Shown here in pieces: positions 53,878 through 63,839 of a DNA stretch of 64,000 nucleotides. The DNA lies in contig JAIOJX010000032.1 of NCBI GenBank assembly GCA_022376925.1, positions 174,307,979 to 174,371,978 on the forward strand, given 5' to 3'. The stretch's first letter is position 1. Each line of letters opens with the position of its first letter. Source of the stretch: Tragulus kanchil. Taxonomy: Eukaryota > Chordata > Mammalia > Artiodactyla > Tragulidae. The notes under the pieces are model-generated. The model was not told the origin of the DNA, made no database searches, and saw only the letters and a list, made by a program, of their open reading frames with translations. Position numbers and translations under genes: made by a program.

Positions 53878-54493
53878 TTATCTCATCCAGGCTGCGCGCC
53901 CCAGACCCCCGACAGGAGGCATGCCTGGTGGGGGGATGGGCGGGGGCACCGGGGGCTGTCCCCCGGGGGGCACCGCGGGAGGGGGGTAGCTGGCGGGCGG
54001 CAGGCCCAGGCCTGGAGGAGGGTGAGGCGGGACTGCGTGGGTGGGGGCAGGCGAGGCGGGGTGGGAAATTGGGGTTGTAGGCGGGGAGGCGGCGGTAGCC
54101 GGAGTTGGGGAGGGATGGCAGGCGGCGGGAAGGAGGCCGGGGGCGGGGGCACGGGCGGCGGGGGCGGGTTGGGCGGGTAGACGTGGGGGTGGTAGGGCAG
54201 GTGGGCCGGCGGGCCGTAGGCGGGGGGCAGGGCCCCGTAGGAGGGGCCCTCGGTCTTCATCAGGGACTGGAGGCTCTGGTAGCCCTCGCCCGACATGTAG
54301 GAGCTGCTGGTGGACATCCCTGTGATGTAGCTGGAGGGCGGCGGGGGCGGCGGCCGGTGCGGCAGGGGCGGCGGCTGGTGCACGGGGGCCGGGTGGGCCG
54401 GCGGAGGGATCTGGACTTTGGGGAGGTCACTGGCTTCCACAGGGCCTGGCGGCTCAGCCTCGCCCAAGGCGGCTGCGAGGGGCGGCTTCCGGT
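53878..54493 (-). CDS. CCNK: CCNK terminal coding exon, proximal copy
   Basis: A 616-bp copy of the last coding exon. The Asp codon is split with the preceding exon (G|AC). It encodes the proline-rich tail with [38 protein letters not shown] and [20 protein letters not shown]. Just after AIPP the frame shifts relative to the known GYPPPPPTYNPNF region and is not fully restored. The conceptual protein therefore ends in [11 protein letters not shown], although bases for [15 protein letters not shown] and TAA (53878-53880) are present in another frame. Low-complexity C-rich sequence and consensus errors are the likeliest cause. The tail is disordered, and the kinase-binding cyclin folds lie upstream. 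Confidence 0.75.
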
Positions 54494-54922
54494 CTGCAGA
54501 GGAGACGCTGGTCACTCACTCCCAGCCCTTGGGAGGCGGGGGCCATGACCCGGGGCCCCCCTGGGGTCACAGCACTGGGCTGTCCTCCCAGAGCAGCAGG
54601 CAACCCGTGGCCAGACAGCGCAGCCTGTGCGCCCTGAGGCCCGGGGCTGGTTTCCTGTCACACAAGCGTCCACCTTGCCGCCAGCCACGCTGGGGTCCCT
54701 CCCTTGGTCCCGAGCACAGGAGCCCCGGCCGCCTCGCGGTGCAGGGAGCCCCTCGAGCCCCAGCCCTCCATCCAGGGCAAACACGGGCTGGGCCCTCCCT
54801 TCAGCCTATCTCAGCCCCCAAAAAGGGTGCGCCCAGGCCGCATCACCGGTGTGGCCCTGGGGTTTAGCTGGACGCCTGAGAATTGGTCACACCTGTGACC
54901 TGGCGTTAAAAACACGTGGGCC

Positions 54923-55253
54923 AGGCTTCCCTGGTAGCCCAGTGGTGGAGAGCTTGCCTGCCAATGCGGGAGACACCGGTTCGATCCCTGATCCAGGTAG
55001 ATCCCACATGCTAAGGAGCAACTGAGCCCACGAGCCACAACGATGGAGCCTGTGCTCCAGGGCCTTTGAGCCGCAACTCTGGAGCCCAGCGGGGCCCCAA
55101 CTACTGAAGCCCGTGAGCCCTAGAACCCGAGTTCCACAACAAGAGAAGTCACCGCAGCAAGAAGCCTGCTCAGCTCAACTAGAGTGTAGCCCCCACAACC
55201 TGCAACTAAAGAGCCTGCAGCAGCAGTGAAAACCCAGAACAGCCAAAAAAAAA
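54923..55253 (+). mobile_element. ART2A/Bov-tA-type SINE, first copy
   Basis: aggcttccctggtagcccag tggtgg, then ggttcgatccctgatcc, repeated cacaact/actgaagcccgtgagccc modules, and an A-tail (gccaaaaaaaaa). Plus orientation, antisense to CCNK. Confidence 0.9.
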
Positions 55254-55993
55254 TTCTATAAACAAACCCACGCATGGGCCAGCCTCTGACCCCCACACGT
55301 CCAACCAGGGCAGCAGTTCCGGCCAGGGCTCCACACTGAGGGGCAGCACTCTTGGCCCCAACTCCCTGGGTGCCCAGCAGCCGACCGGGAAAGCCCACCC
55401 TTCAGGAAACACCATCCCCGCCTTCTCTAGCTGAATCCTTCATCTTCCAGAACGCGCCACGGGTAAAGGCAAGCTCGTTACAGCTGCCCTGCTCTGTAGG
55501 GAGGTGGAGCGTCCTGGCTCACAGGGCTCCTGGAAGCACTCTTCTTTCTTTATTCACCACGTAACTCCAGGAACAGTCGTATTGAGGAGGGACCCGCCCA
55601 CAGGAGGCGGAGGCGGGCCATGACCGGGCCCCTGGGGTCACAGCACTGGGCTGTCCTCCCAGAGCAGCAGGCAACCCGTGGCCAGACAGCGCAGCCTGTG
55701 CGCCCTGAGGCCCGGGGCTGGTTTCCTGTCACACAAGCGTCCACCTTGCCGCCAGCCACGCTGGGGTCCCTCCCTTGGTCCCGAGCACAGGAGCCCCGGC
55801 CGCCTCGCGGTGCAGGGAGCCCCTCGAGCCCCAGCCCTCCATCCAGGGCAAACACGGGCTGGGCCCTCCCTTCAGCCTATCTCAGCCCCCAAAAAGGGTG
55901 CGCCCAGGCCGCATCACCGGTGTGGCCCTGGGGTTTAGCTGGACGCCTGAGAATTGGTCACACCTGTGACCTGGCGTTAAAAACACGTGGGCC

Positions 55994-56322
55994 AGGCTTC
56001 CCTGGTAGCCCAGTGGTGGAGAGCTTGCCTGCCAATGCGGGAGACACCGGTTCGATCCCTGATCCAGGTAGATCCCACATGCTAAGGAGCAACTGAGCCC
56101 ACGAGCCACAACGATGGAGCCTGTGCTCCAGGGCCTTTGAGCCGCAACTCTGGAGCCCGCGGGCCACAACTACTGAAGCCCGTGAGCCCTAGAACCCGAG
56201 TTCCACAACAAGAGAAGTCACCGCAGCAAGAAGCCTGCTCAGCTCAACTAGAGTGTAGCCCCCACAACCTGCAACTAAAGAGCCTGCAGCAGCAGTGAAA
56301 ACCCAGAACAGCCAAAAAAAAA
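55994..56322 (+). mobile_element. ART2A/Bov-tA-type SINE, duplicate copy
   Basis: Same element as 54923-55253, 1071 bp further, duplicated with its flanks; not an independent insertion. Confidence 0.9.
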
Positions 56323-57010
56323 TTCTATAAACAAACCCACGCATGGGCCAGCCTCTGACCCCCACACGTCCAACCAGGGCAGCAGTTCCGGCCAGGGCTC
56401 CACACTGAGGGGCAGCACTCTTGGCCCCAACTCCCTGGGTGCCCAGCAGCCGACCGGGAAAGCCCACCCTTCAGGAAACACCATCCCCGCCTTCTCTAGC
56501 TGAATCCTTCATCTTCCAGAACGCGGCCACGGGTAAAGGCAAGCTCGTTACAGCTGCCCTGCTCTGTAGGGAGGTGGAGCGTCCTGGCTCACAGGGCTCC
56601 TGGAAGCACTCTTCTTTCTTTATTCACCACGTAACTCCAGGAACAGTCGTTTCAGCTGCCGAGGGTCCTGAGGAGGGACCCCGCCCACAGGAGGCGGAGG
56701 CGGAGCCCGCAGCCGGAGGCCTAGCGCGCCTGCAGGCCCCGGGCAGTGTTCCTGAGCCTGACTCCTGTCTCCTGGGTAGTTTTTCACCATTTCTGGATTC
56801 CACAGGTCAGAGAACACTCAGACAGACTTAGGATTCACACCATCCTCAAACTCTCTGACTGTAAAAACCAATTTTTTGAAAGATCCTAAGTCATTAATGT
56901 CGCTTCAAATTTCTGAAATTCTTCTAGAAATTTTTCTCAGGACTTCCCAAGTCTGTCCTTCAAAAAGGCAGAGAGAAACGCTGGCCTTCCCAGGGAACCA
57001 CGGCACTCAC

Positions 57011-57082
57011 CTGGAGGTGGATGGGCTGGCGGCAGTGGAGGGTGCGTGGGCTCAATTTTGGGAATCTTAGGTGGTGGTGGTT
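57011..57082 (-). CDS. CCNK: CCNK 72-bp proline-rich exon
   Basis: Between ttctttctag and ccag|gtgagtg on the minus strand. Starts with AA of a split Glu codon and ends with G of a split Asp codon. It encodes EPPPPKIPKIEPTHPPLPPA followed by HPPP, matching the cyclin K segment between the SPKEE motif and DRKPP. PKIPKIE resembles a basic-proline linear motif. The frame is intact and single copy. Confidence 0.93.
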
Positions 57083-57687
57083 CTAGAAAGAAAAAGTAGA
57101 TATTAAAAAGCTGCTCTTCAGGTAGAATAAACACGTCACAGAGAGAGACAGAGAGAGAAGGAAGAGGAAAATGTACTATTAAGGGATTTTTGTGCAGGGG
57201 GTGGGGAGTCAGATATGCCCACGGCTTGAAGGGATGCTGAGGATGCTCCAGCTAAACCAACCTTGCAAAAGAAGAGAAGAAATCAGAACAGGCACCCTCT
57301 CCGCCCGCCCTGCACCTCTCACCTCCTTCCCAAACAAAGCTGACCAGCCCACCCTCCACACCTGCTCAGCTTCCTCCTGAGCACCTCGGACGCGCCCTCC
57401 ACTGACCCGAGGGACGCGGAGGCACCGCGGGAGCCCAGGGTCCCAGAGAACACAGACAGAGGCTCGAGCGTGCGCGGGAGCCCGCCGCCCTGTCATTCTC
57501 TCAGGCACGCTTATTATTTTCTCTCACAACTCTCCGTTTGCCGCACATCTGAAGCAGCCCGTTAGCTGGAGTCCGTGGGGTGGGAGGCTGGAGGCAAACA
57601 CATGTAGAAGCAAAGCCGCTGGGACCGCCGGGGGCAGAGGACACAGCCCCCCGTTCAGGGTGGAGCGGCGGCAGGGAACCCGCATCC

Positions 57688-59952
57688 TCGGTGGCCACCT
57701 GGTCCTCAGTGATGACCGGCTGGCTAAGTCGGCCGGAGAGGCTGCGCCACCGCCAGGGTCTTCAGGCGGTGAGCAGAGTGCGCGCCCACGGCCAGGGACG
57801 CCCGCTCCTCCTTCCTGCGACTCGCTGCACTCTGGCCTCGTGCGCGGTTCTGCTCGGGAGCCGCTCAACATCCCTTGCTTCCTGTCTCAAGCACAGGCGG
57901 GTTCAAGGCCCTGGACGGCCCCTCCGTACCCTCTTTCTGAGAGGCGCCCCCGGCCTCCGGCGGTTACTGCCGCCAGGCAGCTTCCGGACGCGCTCAGCCC
58001 GCGCCCCTCCTGCGCGCACGCCGCCGCGGCCCCCTGGCTTCTGCGGCATCCACCCTTCGCCAGGAGGCGCGGCCCCCTGCTTCCAGCACGTTTCAGTCCC
58101 AGCAAAGGCCACAGCCTTTCAACCCTTCACAGGCCAGTCCAGCTCCCGTTTTCTCCCAAATTCTCATTTCCACTGACCACTTTCCTTCTATCTAAAGACA
58201 CCACTCTGTCAGCCTCGGCTGCTCGAAGGCAGGTCCTCCCCAGGGCCTCTGGCCTTGTTTCTGCCTCTTACAGACGCGACCCTGGCTCAGCAGAGGGTAC
58301 ATCCATGTGAAACCCTCTTCACACTCACTGTTTGTCCGTCTGGAGCTAAAAGAAAATCCCCCCTGTACTAAATCCATCATTCCCCCAGAGAGGCTGAGAA
58401 ACATGCCGCTTTACGGTGCCCTGAGGATCCCAACAGTGTCCTCTCAGGCTCCTGTCCGGGGAGTAAGCGGCAGGGAACCGGACACGCGCACCCAGGTCTG
58501 CGCCTGCGCAGGGCTCCGCACGACTGGCTGGCGGACCCGGAGACGCAGCAGTGTCTTCTCCAAGTGGTCTTCCAGGTGTGGCTCACTCTTCCAATCAACT
58601 TCCAACACAGAAACGAGCTAACCAACTCCCAGCTCCACAATCATGGGGAGTAAAAGTTGTTTAAAAGCAGCCTGGGGCTTCCCTGGTGGTCCAGTGGGTA
58701 AGGACACCGCCTTGCAGTGCAAGGGGCGCCGGTTCGATCCCTGGCCTGGGAAGATCCCACGTGCCGTGGAGCGGCTGGACCCATGTGTCCAATTACTGAG
58801 CCGGAGCTCCGGGCCCCATCGGTGGCCACCTGGTCCTCAGTGATGACCGGCTGGCTAAGTCGGCCGGAGAGGCTGCGCCACCGCCAGGGTCTTCAGGCGG
58901 TGAGCAGAGTGCGCGCCCACGGCCAGGGACGCCCGCTCCTCCTTCCTGCGACTCGCTGCACTCTGGCCTCGTGCGCGGTTCTGCTCGGGAGCCGCTCAAC
59001 ATCCCTTGCTTCCTGTCTCAAGCACAGGCGGGTTCAAGGCCCTGGACGGCCCCTCCGTACCCTCTTCCTGAGAGGCGCCCCCGGCCTCCGGCGGTTACTG
59101 CCGCCAGGCAGCTTCCGGACGCGCTCAGCCCGCGCCCCTCCTGCGCGCACGCCGCCGCGGCCCCCTGGCTTCTGCGGCATCCACCCTTCGCCAGGAGGCG
59201 CGGCCCCCTGCTTCCAGCACGTTTCAGTCCCAGCAAAGGCCACAGCCTTTCAGCCCTTCACAGGCCAGTCCAGCTCCTGTTTTCTCCCAAATTCTCATTT
59301 CCACTGACCACTTTCCTTCTATCTAAAGACACCACTCTGTCAGCCTCGGCTGCTCGAAGGCAGGTCCTCCCCAGGGCCTCTGGCCTTGTTTCTGCCTCTT
59401 ACAGACGCGACCCTGGCTCAGCAGAGGGTACATCCACGTGAAACCCTCTTCACACTCACTGTTTGTCCGTCTGGAGCTAAAAGAAAATCCCCCCTGTACT
59501 AAATCCATCATTCCCCCAGAGAGGCTGAGAAACATGCCGCTTTACGGTGCCCTGAGGATCCCAACAGTTCAACAAAGACTCCACGGGGCTCCTGTCCGGG
59601 GAGTAAGCGGCAGGGAACCGGACACGCGCACCCAGGTCTGCGCCTGCGCAGGGCTCCGCACGACGGGCTGGCGGACCCGGAGACGCAGCAGTGTCTTCTC
59701 CAAGTGGTCTTCCAGGTGTGGCTCACTCTTCCAATCAACTTCCAACACAGAAACGAGCTAACCAACTCCCAGCTCCACAATCATGGGGAGTAAAAGTTGT
59801 TTAAAAGCAGCCTGGGGCTTCCCTGGTGGTCCAGTGGGTAAGGACACCGCCTTGCAGTGCAAGGGGCGCCGGTTCGATCCCTGGCCTGGGAAGATCCCAC
59901 GTGCCGTGGAGCGGCTGGACCCATGTGTCCAATTACTGAGCCGGAGCTCCGG
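57688..59952 (-). repeat. Direct duplication 14: 57688-58812 and 58819-59952
   Basis: Offset 1131-1140. CCNK intron. The left copy stops within a SINE at gagctccgg, immediately before a GC-rich palindromic stretch that only the right copy contains. Confidence 0.95.
58675..58812 (+). mobile_element. Truncated SINE at a duplication junction
   Basis: Identical to the first ~138 bp of the SINE at 59815-60115 and then cut at gagctccgg, where duplication 14 starts its second copy. Confidence 0.85.
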
Positions 59953-60115
59953 AGCGCATGCGCCCAGAGCCGGCGCTCTGTGACGACAGAGGCCACCATG
60001 ATGGGAGGCCTGCGCGGGCCAAGGAACAAAGATGGATGAAAATGGACAAATGAAAGATCAATAGATGTGGCCCGCCTGCTCCCCTCCCTCCTCACCCCAC
60101 GCCTCCCCCCCATAA
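59815..60115 (+). mobile_element. tRNA-derived SINE, complete
   Basis: ggcttccctggtggtccagt, ggttcgatccctggcctggg, a GC-rich palindromic middle and an A-rich end. Imperfect flanking repeat aagcagcctgg / agaagcctgg (about 59805 and 60116). Reverse complement of the inner SINE at 12024-12361 (same subfamily). Confidence 0.85.
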
Positions 60116-60630
60116 AAAAGAAGCCTGGCCCCGTGAGCAGCCGGCGGCGCCCCAGCCTTCCCACCCGCCACTCTGCAGCTCGCTGCTCGGCCGGCACCGC
60201 GGCCCTTCCTGCCGCTGCCTTAGCTGCCCCTCAGAGACAGACGCGGCGGCGGGGCCCCGCCTTCCCAGTTAGACGCGGGCACCTGGTCGCGCTCCCGCAC
60301 GTCCAGACAGGGAGGGCAGACCGACACTCGAGCCCGTGAGTCTGGTATCCGAGGTGGGTCCCGGAGCGGACGCAGCATTGATCCCAGGGCTCGGCCGTGC
60401 GTCACCAGCACGTTTCCATCGCCACTAACGGTTTTCCTGGTATCGACACTGTCTGTTCAAGGACAACCCCAAAGCACACGGGACACACACAGAGCCGGCA
60501 GTGCACGTAGGGCAAAGTTTTGGATGGATGTCACATACTGAGGTCAATCTCAATCTGAAAGGAAGTAATTTTTGACGAAGAATCTAAAGTGCTGATGAAC
60601 AGTATAAAACACACAAGAATAGCCAGTTAC

Positions 60631-60664
60631 CTGCTGCCTTGCTCTCTTCTTTGGGAGAGACCAC
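60631..60664 (-). CDS. CCNK: CCNK 34-bp micro-exon
   Basis: Acceptor ttttgaacag and donor gcagcag|gtaact enclose 34 bases encoding VVSPKEESKAA plus the first base of the following Glu codon. The peptide matches the cyclin K segment after KRSV, with Ser where I recall Asn in human (EESKAA vs EENKAA). Very short but unambiguous, because the phases on both sides (0 and 1) agree with the neighbouring exons. Confidence 0.92.
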
Positions 60665-61233
60665 CTGTTCAAAAGACAAGACACAACGGTGAGCCGAGGC
60701 TCTGGGCGCAGGAGAGAGCCCTGCCTCCTCAGGCTCTGCGGCTGAACCCGGCCTCAGACAGCAGGCGACGGGCCTGACCCCGCAGCGCAACCAAGGCCCC
60801 GGACAGACCACCACGCCTGCCTCCTTCCTCTTTCCCATCAGACAGAAGGCCCAACCTTCCCGGGCAGGCAGCACGAAGCCTCGCGCCCTCCGGGAGCCGG
60901 GCCGACGCTGGTGAGTGGCGCCGCGGCCCTGCCTCTGCCCCGCGGGCCTCCTCCCACCGCAGGGAGGAACCTTCAGACACCCCTGCGTCGCCGACAGACA
61001 CGGGAGACGCCTGTCCCAGTCGGCGTGTGGACACGGCAACGACCCAGCAGGCTCTGGGGCCCCGACCCAGGTGGCGGCCGCGGCTGGTGGACAGAGGGCC
61101 CTGGCTGCGGAGGCGCCTCTCCCCCGACCGCGCCCGCGGTCAGGCTGCCGGGGCCGCGCCAGCAGGCGGCCAGGCCGGGGTTCCGGGCGATGCCTCAGCC
61201 AGAGGCTCGGGCCCGGGCGCCGGCGGCCCTCAC
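60665..61233 (-). other. CCNK: CCNK intron (569 bp)
   Basis: GC-rich intron between gtgaggg and gaacag. No repeats recognised. Long open frames on the plus strand across 60911-61619 are composition artefacts continuing over the Pro-rich CCNK exon. Confidence 0.85.
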
Positions 61234-61505
61234 CACGGAGCGCTTCGCCTGCCGGGGAGGACTCGGCTGCGGGGACGGCTTCTTGGGCGGCTGGGCCGGC
61301 GGCGGCGGCGGCGGCTGGGCCGGCTGCTGCGCGTCCTTCTGCGGGGGCTGGGGCGGCTCGGGGCCCGGCGGCGGCTGGGGCGGCGGCACTGGCGGCCCCT
61401 GCGGGGGCGGCTGGAGAGGCGGGGGCTGCTGCAGCTGGTGCGGCGTGTGGTGCGGCATCTGCTGCTTCCCTTGTGAGTACAGGTCCAGGATCTGGTGGCA
61501 GATGT
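61234..61505 (-). CDS. CCNK: CCNK Gln/Pro-rich exon after the second cyclin fold
   Basis: A 272-bp exon from ctgtcatctag to tccgtg|gtgagg. It completes Asp (G|AC) and encodes [20 protein letters not shown], then [16 protein letters not shown], a long proline run, [20 protein letters not shown] and [15 protein letters not shown]. The first residues close the second cyclin fold; the rest is disordered. The frame is open throughout with correct phases (2 bases + 90 codons). Several positions that I recall as Gln or Ser in human are Pro here. Confidence 0.93.
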
Positions 61506-61832
61506 CTAGATGACAGGCAACAACTGCACTTACCACAAGCTGGCGTTCAAACTCCCCCACGTCCTCACAGCCGTGAGTCCCCTACGAGGGCCGTGAGGCG
61601 GGGGTCGCATCTGTACTAATAACACCCCCATCTCTGCTCTGCACAGCACTCGTGAGCACTTTCAGTTCATCAAAACCACGCGTCTGGACAGAGCCAACAC
61701 TCCACTAGAGAACTGGGTTAAAGAACAGTCTGCATGTACCTACAGGGGAAAGCCGTTGTTGGAACTCAAGGATCCCCAGGAAGAACGATCTAAACGAGGA
61801 ACAGCCTGCAGAAAGCTCAGCACACCCCATAC
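61506..61832 (-). other. CCNK: CCNK intron (327 bp)
   Basis: Short intron with donor gaag|gtatgg and acceptor gtcatctag. No repeat or RNA gene was recognised. Confidence 0.85.
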
Positions 61833-62002
61833 CTTCCAAAACATCCACAGGGACGTCTTGCACAAACTGCTCCCACCATCTCCTGTACATGGGCTTAGAG
61901 GTCCATTCCTGTATTTCGAATTTGCACAAACGTCCCGCAAGATACATGACTGCCACCGCTATGATCTCCGGTTCCCACTGCAGTGACAAGGTCGTGCAGA
62001 GG
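61833..62002 (-). CDS. CCNK: CCNK exon of the second cyclin fold
   Basis: A 170-bp exon after acceptor ttgaactag. It finishes a split Ser codon (AG|C) and encodes LCTTLSLQ, then [38 protein letters not shown] and [10 protein letters not shown], ending in G|gtatgg. These are helices of the second cyclin box in cyclin K. The 5' boundary was placed upstream of an internal ctgcag that mimics an acceptor, because the LCTTLSLQ codons are needed and continue in frame. Intact and single copy. Confidence 0.93.
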
Positions 62003-62694
62003 CTAGTTCAACACAAAGAGACGTAACTTGGATGAGCAAATGTTTCTGATTAACCCAAGGCATGGAGATTGATGCCATATCCAAAAGTCTCCTGATAATC
62101 TCCTATATATGAACAAATACAGTGCTATTAAGAAGCAAGTTTTTAGGCTTCTATACATACTGAAGTATGTTACTTAACTACAGCTACTAATTTGTTAAAG
62201 ATGCAGAATTCTAGCAAATGCAAAAATTGCTAGGCCATGAGACACGAGTGAAAATGCTTAAGTCCCTCAGGCGGCTGGAGTCCTGGTGCTGAACCTTCTC
62301 ACGTGAGGCAACTCCACTATTCTATTCCCCACGCACGCCTCGTGAGACCTCTGCACCCCAAGAACACCAAGGCTCTAGAACCACTACAAGAAAGAATAAA
62401 ACTGCAGATACATGCTCTTCAACTTGGCAAAACCAAACAGATTTAAGTATTTACTTGTCAGTGTGAGTTTCAAGCCAGTGGTAAGGTTTCAACGTGCTGT
62501 ACCGCCATGACGTACCAGGGCACCCCTCTGCTGGAAAGCTGATGACCTGGAGTTTAACCCCAGGCACTGGCCTCTGAAGCTGGGGCAGGTCAGCATCCCC
62601 CTCTCCCCCCAAAATAAGGGGTTTGGATCAGAGGACATGCGAAGTCCCTGCCTGTTTAAAAACACCATAATTAAACCAGTGTGAACACATGTAC
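62003..62694 (-). other. CCNK: CCNK intron (692 bp as assembled)
   Basis: AT-richer intron between donor gacag|gtacat and the acceptor of the 61833-62002 exon. The part from 62211 rightwards is repeated from 63299 onward. Confidence 0.8.
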
Positions 62695-62752
62695 CTGTCG
62701 TTGACGAATGTCCATGCCATTTGAACCAACTTTTGAATTTTGTTTTTATCAC
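62695..62752 (-). CDS. CCNK: CCNK 58-bp exon, first copy
   Basis: Acceptor atccctag and donor gacag|gtacat enclose 58 bases. They complete a Gly codon and encode [18 protein letters not shown] plus AG of the following Ser. This is the first helix of the second cyclin fold in cyclin K. An identical exon lies at 63782-63839, 1087 bp upstream in gene terms. Including both would shift the frame (58 is not a multiple of 3), so at most one is used. Confidence 0.88.
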
Positions 62753-63781
62753 CTAGGGATGGGGAAGAAAAGGCATGTTAGTAGCAATAGAAAGCAAAAC
62801 CAGCCTGCAGGAGCAGCAGCAGCAAGTACTTGTGGGAGGCTCAGTGCACGCTCAGCCCAGCCCAGCGCGCAGTGGAGAGCTGCTGGCGGGGAGACCGGGC
62901 AGAGGAGCGGGCCAGGGCCCACCTTGGCGCTTTCCGCACGACCCACACCGAACCACCATTTATGGGAAACCTGGCTCCAAGGCTGACTTTATGAGGCTAT
63001 TTAAAAAGTTCTGACTCATTTTCCTGCCTCCTATCACTTGGCAACTGGGTGACAGAGTCTGTTTATATATAAAAGGAAGCAGCACTGGCAGTGATAATAC
63101 TGAATTGTCTGGGAAGCTGTGGCCTGGGTACCTCACACACTGAGCTTTCTGTTTTCCTCTCCTGAGAAATGTAATCTGAGCACCATCAAATTATTATAAA
63201 AATGGATTTTTCCTTTAGGCTATTATAGAAACTGACGGATGTTCATGAATTTGTTAGCGGTTTGAAGAGTTTTAGGCCAAAAGAAGTGTTTTGAAAACCT
63301 AGCAAATGCAAAATTGCTAGGCCATGAGACACGAGTGAAAATGCTTAAGTCCCTCAGGCGGCTGGAGTCCTGGTGCTGAACCTTCTCACGTGAGGCAACT
63401 CCACTATTCTATTCCCCACGCACGCCTCATGAGACCTCTGCACCCCAAGAACACCAAGGCTCTAGAACCACTACAAGAAAGAATAAAACTGCAGATACAT
63501 GCTCTTCAACTTGGCAAAACCAAACAGATTTAAGTATTTACTTGTCAGTGTGAGTTTCAAGCCAGTGGTAAGGTTTCAACGTGCTGTACCGCCATGACGT
63601 ACCAGGGCACCCCTCTGCTGGAAAGCTGATGACCTGGAGTTTAACCCCAGGCACTGGCCTCTGAAGCTGGGGCAGGTCAGCATCCCCCTCTCCCCCCAAA
63701 ATAAGGGGTTTGGATCAGAGGACATGCGAAGTCCCTGCCTGTTTAAAAACACCATAATTAAACCAGTGTGAACACATGTAC
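62753..63781 (-). other. Sequence between the two copies of the CCNK 58-bp exon
   Basis: Intronic. 62753-62913 is repeated at 63840-64000. The unique centre (about 62914-63298) is AT-rich, with no repeat family recognised. The left repeat unit ends near 63298, where the right one starts. Confidence 0.7.
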
Positions 63782-63839
63782 CTGTCGTTGACGAATGTCC
63801 ATGCCATTTGAACCAACTTTTGAATTTTGTTTTTATCAC
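63782..63839 (-). CDS. CCNK: CCNK 58-bp exon, duplicate copy
   Basis: Same bases and splice sites as 62695-62752, inside the repeated block that runs past the right edge of the window. In transcription order this copy is met first. It is probably a duplicate placement of a single genomic exon. Confidence 0.6.

Larger units (their letters stand above)
52370..54753 (-). repeat. Direct duplication 12: 52370-53561 and 53562-54753 (contains CCNK terminal exon)
   Basis: Offset 1192 falling to 1180 and rising again to about 1192. The left copy has shorter G/C runs at 52741-53000; the right copy lacks ~12 bases near its start. Copies abut at cactagtttctag. Confidence 0.95.
54541..56703 (-). repeat. 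Direct duplication 13: 54541-55617 and 55616-56703
   Basis: Offset 1071-1075. CCNK intron. Overlaps duplication 12, so the block at about 53340-53561 exists three times. The left copy lacks about 17 bases after gaacagtcgt that are present in the right copy. Confidence 0.95.
54494..57010 (-). other. CCNK: CCNK intron before the terminal exon
   Basis: Runs from donor gtgagtgcc (57010 downward) to ctcctctgcag. It contains a ~1.07-kb direct duplication (54541-55617 and 55616-56703), each copy carrying the same SINE. If the duplication is spurious the intron is about 1.4 kb. No other exon was recognised. Confidence 0.75.
57083..60630 (-). other. CCNK: CCNK intron with SINE and ~1.1-kb duplication
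   Basis: A 3.5-kb intron. Positions 57688-58812 are repeated at 58819-59952. The left copy ends abruptly inside a tRNA-derived SINE whose complete version is at 59815-60115. GC-rich sequence follows (60130-60400). No further exon was recognised. Confidence 0.75.

Noticed and set aside
54041..54548. Gly/Arg-rich plus-strand open frames over the CCNK terminal exon
   Set aside because: Antisense shadow of the proline-rich coding exon, duplicated like it.
60911..61619. Gly/Ala-rich plus-strand open frames over 60911-61619
   Set aside because: Mirror image of the proline-rich CCNK exon on the opposite strand (CCG/CGG runs).
61978..61983. Internal ctgcag as acceptor of the CCNK cyclin-fold exon
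   Set aside because: Using it would drop LCTTLSLQ; the upstream ttgaactag acceptor gives the full family sequence and the correct phase with the 58-bp exon.
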